Below are positions 16,055 to 25,074 of a stretch of DNA of 41,240 nucleotides, piece by piece. The translations under genes and the position numbers were made by a program. The notes under the pieces were generated by a model, which was not told the DNA's origin, made no database searches, and was given only the letters and a program-made list of their open reading frames with translations. This DNA comes from Anaerolineae bacterium (GTDB lineage: Bacteria; Chloroflexota; Anaerolineae; Anaerolineales; Villigracilaceae): the NCBI GenBank assembly GCA_018645405.1, contig JABGOQ010000064.1, positions 1-41,240 of the forward strand, read 5' to 3'. Positions within the stretch are counted from its first letter, which is position 1; every line of letters begins with the position of its first letter.

Positions 16055-16086
16055 ATAGGAGGAGAGTGGAGACACTCTCCTCCTAT
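16055..16086 (+). promoter_or_regulatory. GAGA-loop hairpin between ecfS and ecfT
   Basis: A perfect 14-bp stem (16055-16068 with 16073-16086) closed by a GAGA tetraloop. The 5' arm contains AGGAGGAG, a perfect Shine-Dalgarno buried in the stem and followed by no nearby start codon. No T run follows, so it is unlikely to terminate. It probably protects or separates the S and T messages. Confidence 0.6.
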
Positions 16087-16114
16087 ACTCCCGTTTTGTC
16101 GCTCTGGTGAAATT

Positions 16115-16996
16115 ATGCTAGTAACCTGGAAATATCGAGATAGAGAAAAATTTTTAGACACCTTGGATCCGCGCGCGCGTTGGATCACATCGTTTTTTGT
16201 ATTATTTTCAATTATTCAATTTTGGGATTTGCGCTACATGCTCTTCTTCTTTGGGCTTGCTATGGTGCAATATTTTATGACCGGTCTCAAATGGGTGGAA
16301 ACTAAACGTGTGTGGACATTTATTCTCATCCTTGTTGTTGTTATCGTTGGGCTGAATGCTATCCTTTCCGGGCGCGGTGGTCCTAGTGAAGTACAAACTA
16401 GTGGCGAAGGAATAGTTTGGGATACAAATTTCACTATTCCGCTTGTTAACTGGGCGTTTCATCCGAATATAACTGTAGGGAAGTTGACTTTTGCTATTAC
16501 CCAGATTTTCCGCATGTTATCCTCGGCAGTTCTCTTCTTTATCATCCCCTGGACAATGGATCCGCGTCTTTACGGAGTCACCTTTGGCGGGATGGGCTTA
16601 CCCTATCGTTTTGCCTTTTCCATGGATTTATCCTTCCGATTTGTTCCTTCTCTAGCGCGTGATTTTGGTGTTACTCTCGATGCTCAGCGTGCTCGAGGAT
16701 ACGGGATTGAAAGCATCGAAGGCAATCCCTTCCAGATGATTCGCCGTATCGCTCCCCTGATTGTGCCTATTGTGATGAATTCAATCATCAACGGCGAAGA
16801 CATCACCAACGCCATGGATTTACGTTGCTTCGGACAGGAAGAGCGCACGTGGATTGAAAAATTGACCTATCGCCAGCGTGATTATATGTGGATAGGGCTT
16901 GGCGCAGCAATCTTCATTGGGAGCCTTATTCTCAACTGGGGTTTTGATGCGGGGGGCTTCTGGGTGCCAGAATTTATGCACGCACTTGCAAAATAA
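16115..16996 (+). CDS. ECF transporter T component (EcfT/CbiQ family)
   Basis: 293 residues with four to six membrane helices. The coupling motifs are 'DAQRARGYGI' (~190) and 'AMDLRCFGQEERTW' (~230-243), the two Ala-Arg-Gly-like signatures whose helices bind the ATPases; the second has Leu-Arg-Cys for the usual Ala-Arg-Gly. A periplasmic loop (~80-110) separates early helices. Together with the fused ATPase and S component it completes a three-gene vitamin or metal importer. The Shine-Dalgarno is weak (GGTGA), and a long hairpin precedes it. A terminator follows 11 bp after the stop. Confidence 0.9.
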   Translation: MLVTWKYRDREKFLDTLDPRARWITSFFVLFSIIQFWDLRYMLFFFGLAMVQYFMTGLKWVETKRVWTFILILVVVIVGLNAILSGRGGPSEVQTSGEGIVWDTNFTIPLVNWAFHPNITVGKLTFAITQIFRMLSSAVLFFIIPWTMDPRLYGVTFGGMGLPYRFAFSMDLSFRFVPSLARDFGVTLDAQRARGYGIESIEGNPFQMIRRIAPLIVPIVMNSIINGEDITNAMDLRCFGQEERTWIEKLTYRQRDYMWIGLGAAIFIGSLILNWGFDAGGFWVPEFMHALAK

Positions 16997-17006
16997 AAAT
17001 AAACTT

Positions 17007-17047
17007 AGAATCAAAAAAGCCAGATTTTATCTGGCTTTTTTGATTCT
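17007..17047. terminator. Terminator of the ECF operon, possibly bidirectional
   Basis: A perfect 19-bp stem (17007-17025 and 17029-17047) with a TTT loop. The stem includes A6 on one side and T6 on the other, as in bidirectional terminators, so it may also stop transcripts of the converging terC-like gene. Confidence 0.9.
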
Positions 17048-17177
17048 CGAACCTATATGCTTATTTCAAAAATAAAAACTTTGTGCTTCTTCGTGTGACT
17101 TTTGCGTAGCATCCCGATTGTATTTGAGGAACGTGGATTCTTTAAAACAAATGTACAAATTATTTAATTCTTATCCT

Positions 17178-17957
17178 TTATGAAGTCGCTTTTACTTTCT
17201 CTTTTTTCTTCTTTTTTACATAGCGCGTTCGCAATTTGACTGGCTCGGAGCTGTTTTTCTTCATTCGTAAATTAAGGATTTCGACGAAGACGGAGAAACC
17301 CATCGCAAAGTAGATATAGCCTTTTGAAATATGCTGATGCAGTCCTTCCATCATAAGGCTAAGGCCAATGAGTAATAGGAAGCTCAGTGCGAGAATTTTC
17401 AGCGTGGGATGCTCGTTGACGTAGTTGCTGAGTGGTTCGGCAGCAAAAAGCATAATCCCGACCGAGATGACGACTGCAATAATCATAACAGCTAAATCAT
17501 CTGCCATGCCAACAGCAGTGATGACGGAATCGAGCGAGAAGACGATATCCAGCAAGGCGATTTGACCAATTACATTCCAAAAAGATACCTTTGCTTCGGT
17601 ATTTCCATTTTCTTTTTCTTCGTGTCCTTCCAGATTATCGTGAATTTCATGCGTGGCTTTCCAGAGTAGAAATAAACCACCGCCTAGAAGAATTAAATCA
17701 CGCCCAGAGAGACCAAAGCCAAGTATTTCAAAAAGTGGAGTTGTTAATTGAACCACCCATGCGATGGAGAATAATAATATAATGCGCATCAGCATCGCCA
17801 CGATCAAGCCGGTTTGACGAGCTTTGTTTTGTTCTGATTCGGGCAATTTTCCGCTTAAAATAGAGATAAAAATGATATTATCAATGCCGAGTACAATTTC
17901 TAATGTAGTTAACGTGAGTAATGCGATCCAAGCGGATGGGTTAGTGATCCAGTCCAT
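17178..17957 (-). CDS. TerC family integral membrane protein
   Basis: 259 residues with about seven membrane helices. The two family signatures are present: 'LEIVLGIDNIIFISILS' (~20) and 'LLDIVFSLDSVITAVGM' (~135), each with acidic residues within the membrane. TerC proteins are linked to tellurite resistance and, in several bacteria, to manganese export. The C-terminus is very Lys-rich ('YVKKKKKEKVKATS'). GGAGG six bases before the ATG fixes the start. A hairpin occupies its 5' leader. It converges on the ECF terminator. Manganese export is inferred from the family, not shown here. Confidence 0.92.
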   Translation of the reverse strand: MDWITNPSAWIALLTLTTLEIVLGIDNIIFISILSGKLPESEQNKARQTGLIVAMLMRIILLFSIAWVVQLTTPLFEILGFGLSGRDLILLGGGLFLLWKATHEIHDNLEGHEEKENGNTEAKVSFWNVIGQIALLDIVFSLDSVITAVGMADDLAVMIIAVVISVGIMLFAAEPLSNYVNEHPTLKILALSFLLLIGLSLMMEGLHQHISKGYIYFAMGFSVFVEILNLRMKKNSSEPVKLRTRYVKKKKKEKVKATS

Positions 17958-17985
17958 ATATGAGCCTCCGAGAAATTAAATAATA

Positions 17986-18036
17986 GATGTGCGTTGCATC
18001 TCCAAGATGCGCTGCACATCGGTTCTTACCATTATA
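17986..18036 (-). promoter_or_regulatory. Promoter -10 box and leader hairpin of the terC-like gene
   Basis: On the - strand a TATAAT box lies at 18031-18036, with only a weak -35. Just downstream the leader folds into a two-part hairpin: GATGTGC with GCACATC (18014-18020 and 17986-17992) outside, and GCATCT with AGATGC inside. It ends about 17 nt before the Shine-Dalgarno. It does not resemble the yybP-ykoY manganese riboswitch known upstream of other terC-like genes. Role unknown. Confidence 0.45.
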
Positions 18037-18211
18037 TTTTACCCGATAAAATCTGAAATTTGATAGCTTTTGAGACCTTCTGCTAGAATATAGGATGTAT
18101 TTTTACTCCACGATTTGTAGTGAAAACGTGAAATTTGATGTGTGAATTTTAAATCACCCTTCATGCATCAAAAAACCTCGTCTGACTTCGTAGACAAAAA
18201 AGGAACCAATT

Positions 18212-19789
18212 ATGCTCAACTCAAAAAAACTCTGGAGAACCACTCTCCTCCTCGGCTTAGCCTTCGATATTCTCTTCTGGGATAAAGTCCCCGGGATTTC
18301 ATTTCCCATCTTTATCGCGTTGATCCTTTTAGCGGGCATCCTCGTTTTATCGGATTCTGGCATCCGCCCGAACAAGCGTGCATTGGGCTTGATCTTGCCC
18401 ATCGGCTTTTTCGCAACGATGACTTTTGTTCGTGCCGAGCCGCTAACGACTTTTCTTAACTATTCGCTCACCTTTGTCTTTATGGCATTCTTTGCTCTCA
18501 GTTACACAGGTGGACGCTGGTTTTCATACAGTCTCAGCGATTATGTAGCAGGACTCTTTAAATTGGCAGGGAGCGCACTTGGCGGTCCACTTTCTTTTAT
18601 CAATGAAACGCGTAAAAAACGTGACCAAGCCCAAACTACGCGCGCTCCGTCTCGGCTTATTCCCATTCTGCGCGGACTTCTTATCGCTCTCCCCATTGTC
18701 GCTATTTTCGCATCCCTTCTCTCCTCCGCCGACGTGGTTTTTGCCCAACGCATGGATGACTTTATCAAAATCTTCAAACTCGAAGATCTCCCCGAATATA
18801 TCTTTCGCGGCATTCTTATTTTCATCATCGCCTATATTTTGCTTGGGATTTTGCTCCACGCCGCGCGTAAAAGCGGAGATGAAAAATTGATTGGCGAAGA
18901 AAAATCTCTCCTTGCGCCATTTCTTGGTTTCACAGAATCCAGCATTGTTTTAGGGAGCGTTTTGCTTCTTTTTGCCGCCTTTGTCACCATCCAGTTTCAG
19001 TACTTTTTCGGTGGCAATGCGAATATAAATATTGAAGGCTATACCTACGCCGAGTACGCACGACGCGGATTTGGCGAGTTGGTTACAGTAGCGGTTTTTA
19101 GTCTTTTTCTCTTTTTGGGGTTGAGTTCGATCACGCGGCGCAGCGAAAAAGAGCGTAAAACTTTCTCAGGCTTGGGTATTTTTCTCGTTTTGCTTGTCTT
19201 GGTGATGCTCGTTTCAGCCTTCCAGCGGCTCACGCTTTATGAAACTATTTACGGGTTTTCTCGCCTGCGTACCTACCCGCACATTTTCATGATTTGGCTT
19301 GGCGCCTTGCTCATCACCGTAGTTGTGCTCGAAATTTTGCGTAAACAGCGTGCATTTGCCCTTGCCATGACAATTGCGATTGTTGGATTTGCCGCTACAC
19401 TCAACTTCTTGAATGTGGATGCTTTTATTGTTCAGCAAAATGTTGCGCGTTCGGCAGGCGGGGCGAAATTGGATATGGCATACCTCGCCTCTCTTTCAAA
19501 TGATGCAGTTCCGGCGTTAGATGCTGCAATGGATAAAACAAGCGTCTCACACGTGACCCGTGAATCTGTTACCGTTTCGATAATTTGTCATTGGTACCAA
19601 AACGAATCTCGTTTAAAAGAGACTCGCCCCTGGCAATCTTTCCACCTTTCACATTCGGAGGCGACCCGAATATACGCCGAGATCAACCCTATCGAAGGTT
19701 ACACTGTTAATAGTGATGATTGGTATTGGCATGTCACCGCTCCTGGTGGCAGAGAATACGATTGCTCAGACCGCTTTATTTTCGATTAG
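18212..19789 (+). CDS. DUF4173/DUF4153-type polytopic membrane protein
   Basis: 525 residues with roughly 10-12 membrane helices. Family-like segments are 'SSADVVFAQRMDDF' (~170-185), 'QFQYFFGGNANI' (~263-275), 'YTYAEYARRGFGEL' and 'SAFQRLTLYETIYGFSRLRTYPHIFMIWLG' around 330-370. This pattern is what I know as DUF4173, a family without an established function. After the last helix (~405) comes an extra ~120-residue domain with several aromatic residues ('HWYQNESRLKETRPW', 'DDWYWHVTAPGG'), probably outside the membrane. AAGGA precedes the ATG. It stands alone between terC on the other strand and a terminator. Confidence 0.82.
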   Translation: MLNSKKLWRTTLLLGLAFDILFWDKVPGISFPIFIALILLAGILVLSDSGIRPNKRALGLILPIGFFATMTFVRAEPLTTFLNYSLTFVFMAFFALSYTGGRWFSYSLSDYVAGLFKLAGSALGGPLSFINETRKKRDQAQTTRAPSRLIPILRGLLIALPIVAIFASLLSSADVVFAQRMDDFIKIFKLEDLPEYIFRGILIFIIAYILLGILLHAARKSGDEKLIGEEKSLLAPFLGFTESSIVLGSVLLLFAAFVTIQFQYFFGGNANINIEGYTYAEYARRGFGELVTVAVFSLFLFLGLSSITRRSEKERKTFSGLGIFLVLLVLVMLVSAFQRLTLYETIYGFSRLRTYPHIFMIWLGALLITVVVLEILRKQRAFALAMTIAIVGFAATLNFLNVDAFIVQQNVARSAGGAKLDMAYLASLSNDAVPALDAAMDKTSVSHVTRESVTVSIICHWYQNESRLKETRPWQSFHLSHSEATRIYAEINPIEGYTVNSDDWYWHVTAPGGREYDCSDRFIFD

Positions 19790-19810
19790 AAAAATATTTT
19801 TACCCCTTAT

Positions 19811-19843
19811 AGAACGCGTCTAAAATCCGCGTTCTGTTTTTTT
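19811..19843 (+). terminator. Terminator after the DUF4173-type gene
   Basis: AGAACGCG (19811-19818) pairs with CGCGTTCT (19828-19835) across a 9-nt loop, followed by GTTTTTTT. Confidence 0.88.
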
Positions 19844-19906
19844 AACATTATGTAGATATTTTTGTTGTATACTACTCTTGTTTCACCTGTTCTGTGCTGA
19901 GTAATT

Positions 19907-20467
19907 ATGTTCAAACCCTCAACCTTTAACTCGCAAACTTATAAAATTATGCAAATAAAATTCAACGGAAAATACAATAAAAAACTCTTTTTCAACGCCG
20001 TCCGTCTCGCCAACGAGCCGGGGCGTACCTCGCGCCTCATGTATATCTTTGTAGGGATGGTCTTCGGCGTGATTACGATCACCACAATCAATGAAATCAT
20101 CAAAACAAGCGATTTTGCAGGGCAGATTATCGAAATAGCCCTTATTTTGCTGATGGGGCTTGTTCTATACCAAGCCTATATTCCGCCTTATCTTGGTGCA
20201 CGCAAAATGTGGACTGTAGAATTGGAACAACGTATTTTCAGCGGAATAATTAGCAAAAATGGAATCACCTATAATTTCCCGAAAGGGGATAAAGCTTACA
20301 CGTGGGCAGATTTCAACCGCCTCCGCAAAATGCCAAATCTGATTACTCTCATCACTCTCGGCGGGATGCTGCTCATCTTTCCTCGTCACTTCTTCAAAAG
20401 CGATGCCGATTGGGAGCGATTTGGGAAGTTGGTTGGCACGCGTGTTATTTCAACAAAACGGAAATAA
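19907..20467 (+). CDS. YcxB-like membrane protein
   Basis: 186 residues. An N-terminal strand-rich stretch ('MQIKFNGKYNKKLFFNAV', ~15-32) is followed by two adjacent membrane helices (~45-63 and ~75-92). The C-terminal half has 'SKNGITYNFPKGDKAYTWADFNRLRKMPNLITLITLGGMLLIFPRHFF', the pattern of YcxB-like C-terminal domains (PH-like fold) of unknown function. The start may instead be ATG 19949, where homology-like sequence begins; neither start has a good ribosome-binding site. A palindromic repeat follows directly. Confidence 0.65.
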   Translation: MFKPSTFNSQTYKIMQIKFNGKYNKKLFFNAVRLANEPGRTSRLMYIFVGMVFGVITITTINEIIKTSDFAGQIIEIALILLMGLVLYQAYIPPYLGARKMWTVELEQRIFSGIISKNGITYNFPKGDKAYTWADFNRLRKMPNLITLITLGGMLLIFPRHFFKSDADWERFGKLVGTRVISTKRK

Positions 20468-20471
20468 AATT

Positions 20472-20563
20472 TTTCACCACAGAGCACACGGAGATCACAG
20501 AGAAAGGCTTTTTCTCTTTTTTCTTAAAAAGACTCTGTGAGCTTTGTGCTCTTTGTGGTAAAT
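20472..20563. repeat. CACAGAG-type imperfect palindromic intergenic repeat
   Basis: About 90 bp. The left arm begins TTTCACCACAGAGCACACGG, and the right arm is its imperfect reverse complement, ending CTCTTTGTGGTA. The centre is a pyrimidine-rich then A-rich loop. Repeats of this type (CACAGAG periodic arms, often with ACAGAGA variants) are scattered between genes in many environmental bacterial genomes. Translated in one frame it gives the familiar spurious peptide TEHTEITEKGF...LCELCALCG. It sits between the YcxB-like gene and the epimerase gene, with the epimerase ribosome-binding site just past its right end. Confidence 0.8.
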
Positions 20564-20572
20564 AAGGAAAAG

Positions 20573-20977
20573 ATGGCTTCTATTACTAAAATCAACCATA
20601 TCGCCCTAGCTGTTACAGACATTGAAAATTCCCTCAGTTTTTGGCGTGATGCCCTTGGATTAGAACTCGCCGAACTACGCGATGTTCCTGCCGAATCTGC
20701 TCAAATCGCCTTTTTGCCAGTTGATGGCACAGAAGTTGAACTCGTCCGCCCAACGACGGGTGATTCTGGATTGGCGAAATATATAGAAAAACGCGGGCAA
20801 GGGATGCACCATCTCTGCCTAGAAACGGATGATATTGTAGCTATGATGGCACAGCTCAAAGAAAAAGGTGTGAAGCTGATTAACGAATCTCCACGTACTG
20901 GCGCAGATGGTAAACGCTACGCTTTCATTCATCCCAAATCAACAGGTGGAGTTTTGGTTGAGTTGTACCAAATATAG
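20573..20977 (+). CDS. mce: Methylmalonyl-CoA epimerase
   Basis: 134 residues from ATG 20573, with AAGGAAAAG just upstream; a longer frame from 20537 reads through the palindromic repeat and is rejected. It is a vicinal-oxygen-chelate fold protein with two beta-alpha-beta-beta-beta units: 'KINHIALAVTDIENSLSFW' at the N-terminus, 'EVELVRPT' (~54-61), 'RGQGMHHLCLETDDI' (~74-88) and 'GVLVELYQI' at the end. H9, H80 and E130 fit the metal ligands of the family. The enzyme interconverts (R)- and (S)-methylmalonyl-CoA in propionate and branched-chain metabolism. The mutase genes are not in the window. The fold is certain, the substrate very likely. Confidence 0.88.
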   Translation: MASITKINHIALAVTDIENSLSFWRDALGLELAELRDVPAESAQIAFLPVDGTEVELVRPTTGDSGLAKYIEKRGQGMHHLCLETDDIVAMMAQLKEKGVKLINESPRTGADGKRYAFIHPKSTGGVLVELYQI

Positions 20978-21017
20978 AATCACAGATAATTAAGCAATAC
21001 GAACATAAAATAAATCC

Positions 21018-23450
21018 ATGCTCATTTTTGTCCAAATCTCTGTAAATATCCCCGCTATCAGTGGCGTTTTTGATTATCACCTTTCTGAAAATTTGGAAGG
21101 GAAAGTTGGCGTTGGGAGTTTGGTAACCGTTCCATTTGGGAAACAAGTTGTGCAGGGGGTAATTTTACGTTTTATCGAGACTCCTGATGTAGAGAAAACA
21201 AAGTCAGTTATTGATTTACTTGATTCTCTCCCTGTGCTTACTTCTGAACAAATTGCGCTTGCAGAGAAAATGGCAGTGCAGACTCTAAATCCCCTCGCGG
21301 CGATGGTGGGAATGATGTTGCCGAGCGGGTTAAGTCAACGGGCGGATGTACTCTATTCGCTAATCAGTGAGCAGTCTTCAGTTATCAGTGAAGAATTAAG
21401 TCAAACACAGAAGAGAATTATTGGCATTCTCCAAAAACGTGGAGATTTGCGCGGTCGGCAAATTGATACGCATTTTAAGTATGTAGAGTGGCGCAAATCG
21501 GCGGGGAATTTGGTGAGACGCGGTATTTTATCGAGCAAATCGGTTTTGCCCGCGCCAAAGGTACGCGCAAAATTTGTTCGGACAGCGCAATTGGCTGTTT
21601 CCCCAAATATCGCCGAAGAAGCGATGCCTACGCTCGGCTCAACGGATGCGACCCAAAAACGTCGCTCTGCCGCTTTCCAATTCCTGCTAAAAGAAAAAGA
21701 TGCCATCGCCGTGACGTGGGTCTATGCCGAGAGCGGATGCAATTTAGCTGATTTGAAGATTTTGGCAGAAAAAGATTTGATCGCTCTGCGAGAGACGGAG
21801 ATTTGGCGCGATCCTGTTCAGAGAGTAGAGACCGACGAGTTAGGAACTGATAATTGGGAATTGACAATTGCACAAGAGAGTGCGATGAAGGTTGTGCATC
21901 AATCTTTCGCAAATTCGTCGCCTAAGCCAATTCTTTTACACGGTGTGACGGGGTCTGGGAAAACCGAGATTTATATCCGTGCCGCGCAAGAGGCGATTAA
22001 GTGTGGGGGACAGGCGTTGATTCTTGTCCCAGAAATCGCGCTCACGCCGCAGACGGTACGTCGCTTTTTAGCACGTTTTCCAGGGCAAGTGGGATTAATC
22101 CACTCGAAACTCTCGCAAGGCGAAAACTACGATACTTGGCGGCGGGCACGCGCGGGACAACTCAAAGTAATTATTGGCGCACGTTCGGCTCTTTTTGCGC
22201 CGCTTCCGAATATCAAATTGATCGTTTTAGACGAATTCCACGATGGCTCATATCATCAAAATCAGCCGCCATTTTATAATGCCCTCCGAGCCGCGCAAAG
22301 CTATGCCGAGATTTGCGGCGCGGTCTGTGTTTTGGGGTCGGCAACTCCGCCCATAGAATACCGGTATCAAGCTGAAACAAGAGCGTTCTGCCTTGTCGAA
22401 CTCCCGGGGAGAATCGGTCAGCGGCAACTTCCGCCCGTTGACGTGATCGACATGCGAGTCGAACTAAAATCCGGCAATCGCGGCGTTTTCAGCCGTGCGC
22501 TGCGAGATGCGCTATCCCAAACATTGGCGCGCGGCGAACAGGCGATCCTATTTCTCAATCGGCGCGGCACGGCGACCTACGTTTTTTGTCGTGAATGTGG
22601 CGAAAGTCTCGATTGCCCCCGCTGCGACACCCCGCTCACGCAGCATGTGGCGACGGCAAATTTGCAATGCCATCGTTGCGGATATTCGCGCCAAATGCCG
22701 AAGACTTGCCCCACTTGCAAAAGTACCAAAATTCGTGCCTATGGGCTGGGGAGCGAGAAGGTCGAAGATGAGGTCAACGCGCTTTTTCCCGCTGCCCGCA
22801 CCCTGCGCTGGGATTGGGATACGACCCGCACGAAGGATGCCCACGAGCTGATTTTGAGCCATTTCACCGCCCACCGCGCCGATGTATTGGTTGGCACGCA
22901 GATGCTCGCCAAGGGCTTGGATTTACCGCTCGTGACGCTCGTTGGTGTCGTTTTGGCGGATGTGGGATTGAGCCTGCCCGACCCTTTTGCCGCCGAACGA
23001 GTTTTTCAGACGCTGACGCAAGTTGCCGGACGAGCAGGTCGCTCCGCGCGTGGTGGACGCGTGGTCTTGCAAACTTTTTCCCCAGAAAATTACGTCATTC
23101 AGCACGCATCGGGGCATGATTACACCAATTTCTACTTGCATGAACTCGAACATCGCCGCAAACTGGGATATCCGCCCTTCGCCAACTTGGTGCGGCTAGA
23201 ATACCGTCATCGTGACCCCATCACCGCCGAAGAAGAAGCGAATAAACTTGCCGCAGAAATCAAGAACTTGCTGATTACTGAAAATCGAAAACAGACCACG
23301 CTGATTGGTCCCGTACCTTGCTTTTTTGCTAAGGTAGATGGCACCTATCGTTGGCAGATTGTTTTGCGAGGGCCAGAGCCAGCGAGCTTATTGAGGGGAA
23401 AAGAGTTGCGGGGGTGGAGGGTGGAGGTGGAGCCGGTGAGTTTGTTATGA
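21018..23450 (+). CDS. priA: Primosomal protein N' (replication restart helicase PriA)
   Basis: 810 residues. The N-terminal DNA-fork-binding domain begins 'VQISVNIPAISGVFDYHL' with 'VGSLVTVPFGKQVVQGVI'. The helicase core has Walker A 'LLHGVTGSGKTEIY' (~304-317) and motif II 'VLDEFHDGSYHQ' (~402-413). The usual PriA sequence is DEEH, so Glu is replaced by Phe at the third position. Eight zinc-binding cysteines lie between ~523 and 575 ('CRECGESLDCPRC', 'CHRCGY', 'CPTCKS'), a complete PriA set. 'GTQMLAKGLDLPLVTLVGV' and 'TQVAGRAGRS' are motifs V and VI. PriA reloads the replisome at stalled forks. The gene is 40 bp after mce and may be co-transcribed with it. Confidence 0.95.
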   Translation: MLIFVQISVNIPAISGVFDYHLSENLEGKVGVGSLVTVPFGKQVVQGVILRFIETPDVEKTKSVIDLLDSLPVLTSEQIALAEKMAVQTLNPLAAMVGMMLPSGLSQRADVLYSLISEQSSVISEELSQTQKRIIGILQKRGDLRGRQIDTHFKYVEWRKSAGNLVRRGILSSKSVLPAPKVRAKFVRTAQLAVSPNIAEEAMPTLGSTDATQKRRSAAFQFLLKEKDAIAVTWVYAESGCNLADLKILAEKDLIALRETEIWRDPVQRVETDELGTDNWELTIAQESAMKVVHQSFANSSPKPILLHGVTGSGKTEIYIRAAQEAIKCGGQALILVPEIALTPQTVRRFLARFPGQVGLIHSKLSQGENYDTWRRARAGQLKVIIGARSALFAPLPNIKLIVLDEFHDGSYHQNQPPFYNALRAAQSYAEICGAVCVLGSATPPIEYRYQAETRAFCLVELPGRIGQRQLPPVDVIDMRVELKSGNRGVFSRALRDALSQTLARGEQAILFLNRRGTATYVFCRECGESLDCPRCDTPLTQHVATANLQCHRCGYSRQMPKTCPTCKSTKIRAYGLGSEKVEDEVNALFPAARTLRWDWDTTRTKDAHELILSHFTAHRADVLVGTQMLAKGLDLPLVTLVGVVLADVGLSLPDPFAAERVFQTLTQVAGRAGRSARGGRVVLQTFSPENYVIQHASGHDYTNFYLHELEHRRKLGYPPFANLVRLEYRHRDPITAEEEANKLAAEIKNLLITENRKQTTLIGPVPCFFAKVDGTYRWQIVLRGPEPASLLRGKELRGWRVEVEPVSLL

Positions 23451-23469
23451 TCCTGTAGGGCCGACCCGT

Positions 23470-25074
23470 TTAAGGTTTCATTTCGTAGACTAAATCCCCT
23501 TCAAAGAAGGTCATCAGAATATCCACATTGGGAATCTCATTTGGCTGAATTTCAAATAGATTTTGGCTCAGGACAATAATATCCGCTTTTTTGCCAATTT
23601 CGAGTGAGCCGATTTCATCTTCGAGAAAATTGGCAGATGCGCCATTAATGGTTGCCGCTTTTATCATTTCTTCGAGGTTGACGTTCGTTTTCATGCCGCG
23701 ATAGATATCGGTTAGAACATCAAATTGGGAGGTTGTCCAGTCGCTTCCGATGGTTACTTTTACATCTGCGTCAAAAAGGCTTTTGAACGAGCTGTCTCGA
23801 GAAATCAGGCGTGGTGTCATATGTGCGTAAAGCCCCAGTTCGCCGGCTTTGATGATATCTTCTGGTCTTGCGCTTTCAACATGCACTATGGAGTGCTTGG
23901 AATCGCGTTCACCAGTTGCATCTTGGGTTTTTTCGAGAGCTTCTATCGTATATTTGACTGCGCCATCGCCAATGGTGTGAACGTGAATTTGGTATTCTGC
24001 TTTATCGACCGCAGTCATCGCCTCAACCAGTGCATCATCTTCCCAGACTTTGATGCCTTCAGGATTTCTCTCAAGCAGGAGGGCTGTTTCGCCCGCGCCA
24101 TCTGCCATAAATTTAAAGGAATGGACTTGAAAGTGTGGGTGGGTAAATTTTTCTGAGAGTCCAATTGCGTAGTCAATCTCGCCCAGATAGTCACTGGCTT
24201 CATCTAGATACCATGAGCCTCTGTAGCGGATAGTTAGTTTTTCATCCTCGGCGAGTTCGTTGTAGGCGTTATAAAAACTGGGGTCCATTTCCATCCAGGC
24301 ATCGTGTGCGGTGGTGATTCCTTCGCGGTTTAGCCAAGTTGAAATCCATTGCAGGGATGTTTTATATTCTTCTTTTGTGGGATATGGGAAAAGTACCTAA
24401 GCGGGGTCTATGGCGGGCATTTCTAGCAATAATCCTGTCAGTTCGCCAGTGGCTGGGTCTTTGACGATAACGCCGCCTTGTGGATCAGGGGTGTTTTTAT
24501 CCCAGCCGAGAATTTCAAATACTTTGGAGTTTACCCATGCGGTGTGAATATCTTTATCTATAATCACAATCGGTCGTTCTGAATCAATAGCATCGAGCCA
24601 CTCTTTTTTTGGTCCGAGTTCATCGTAAATATAACGGTCATATCCCTCGCCCATGAAACCATCTAGGTCGGGATTCTTTTCTGAAAATTCTCTAATTGCC
24701 GCTATATATTCTTCGTGGGTATTGAAATCAATCAAAGCTGCCTGAAAATTATAAGCATAGGCATTTGATAGCGGATGTAAGTGACTATCTACAAATGAGA
24801 GCATGGCAAATTTCCCGTCAAGGTCAATCACTTTTGAGTTTTTGCCAATATAGGAATCAACTCCTTCCATTGAACCGGCATAGATAATTTCACCATCTTT
24901 AACAGCGATAGATTCTACCCAGCTATTCTTTTCGTCCACTGTGTAGATTTCGCCATCTGTGAGAACGGTGTCGGCTATTTTTTTGCTACTTGCTACAGAA
25001 TTTGTTTCTGTAGCGCAGCCTGTTAGAAAAAGTATAGCGGAGAGTAGAATTAGCCATGAGAAATTATTGTTCAT
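23470..25074 (-). pseudogene. YtcJ-type amidohydrolase lipoprotein interrupted by an in-frame amber codon
   Basis: Reading the - strand, 225 codons (25074-24400) end at TAG (24397-24399). The same frame then continues without a break for 34 codons and into the remaining 274 codons, ending at 23470. A full-length product would be 534 residues, a normal size for the Amidohydro_3/YtcJ family of metal-dependent hydrolases. The N-terminus is a lipoprotein signal with lipobox 'LTGC'. Family features lie on both sides of the stop: metal-ligand 'DSHLHP' (~94-99) before it; 'YQIHVHTIGDGAV', 'IVHVESARPED' and 'TIGSDWTTSQFD' after it. So one point mutation, or a sequencing error, splits an otherwise intact gene. 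Suppression of amber is possible but unsupported. Confidence 0.88.

Noticed and set aside
20302-20565. 87-residue ORF ending in the TEHTEITEKG...LCALCG peptide
   Set aside because: Its second half is the translated CACAGAG palindrome and its first half is out of frame inside the YcxB-like gene.
22495-23119. Arg/Cys-rich overlapping ORFs within priA
   Set aside because: Alternate-frame readings of a GC-rich, well-conserved helicase gene.
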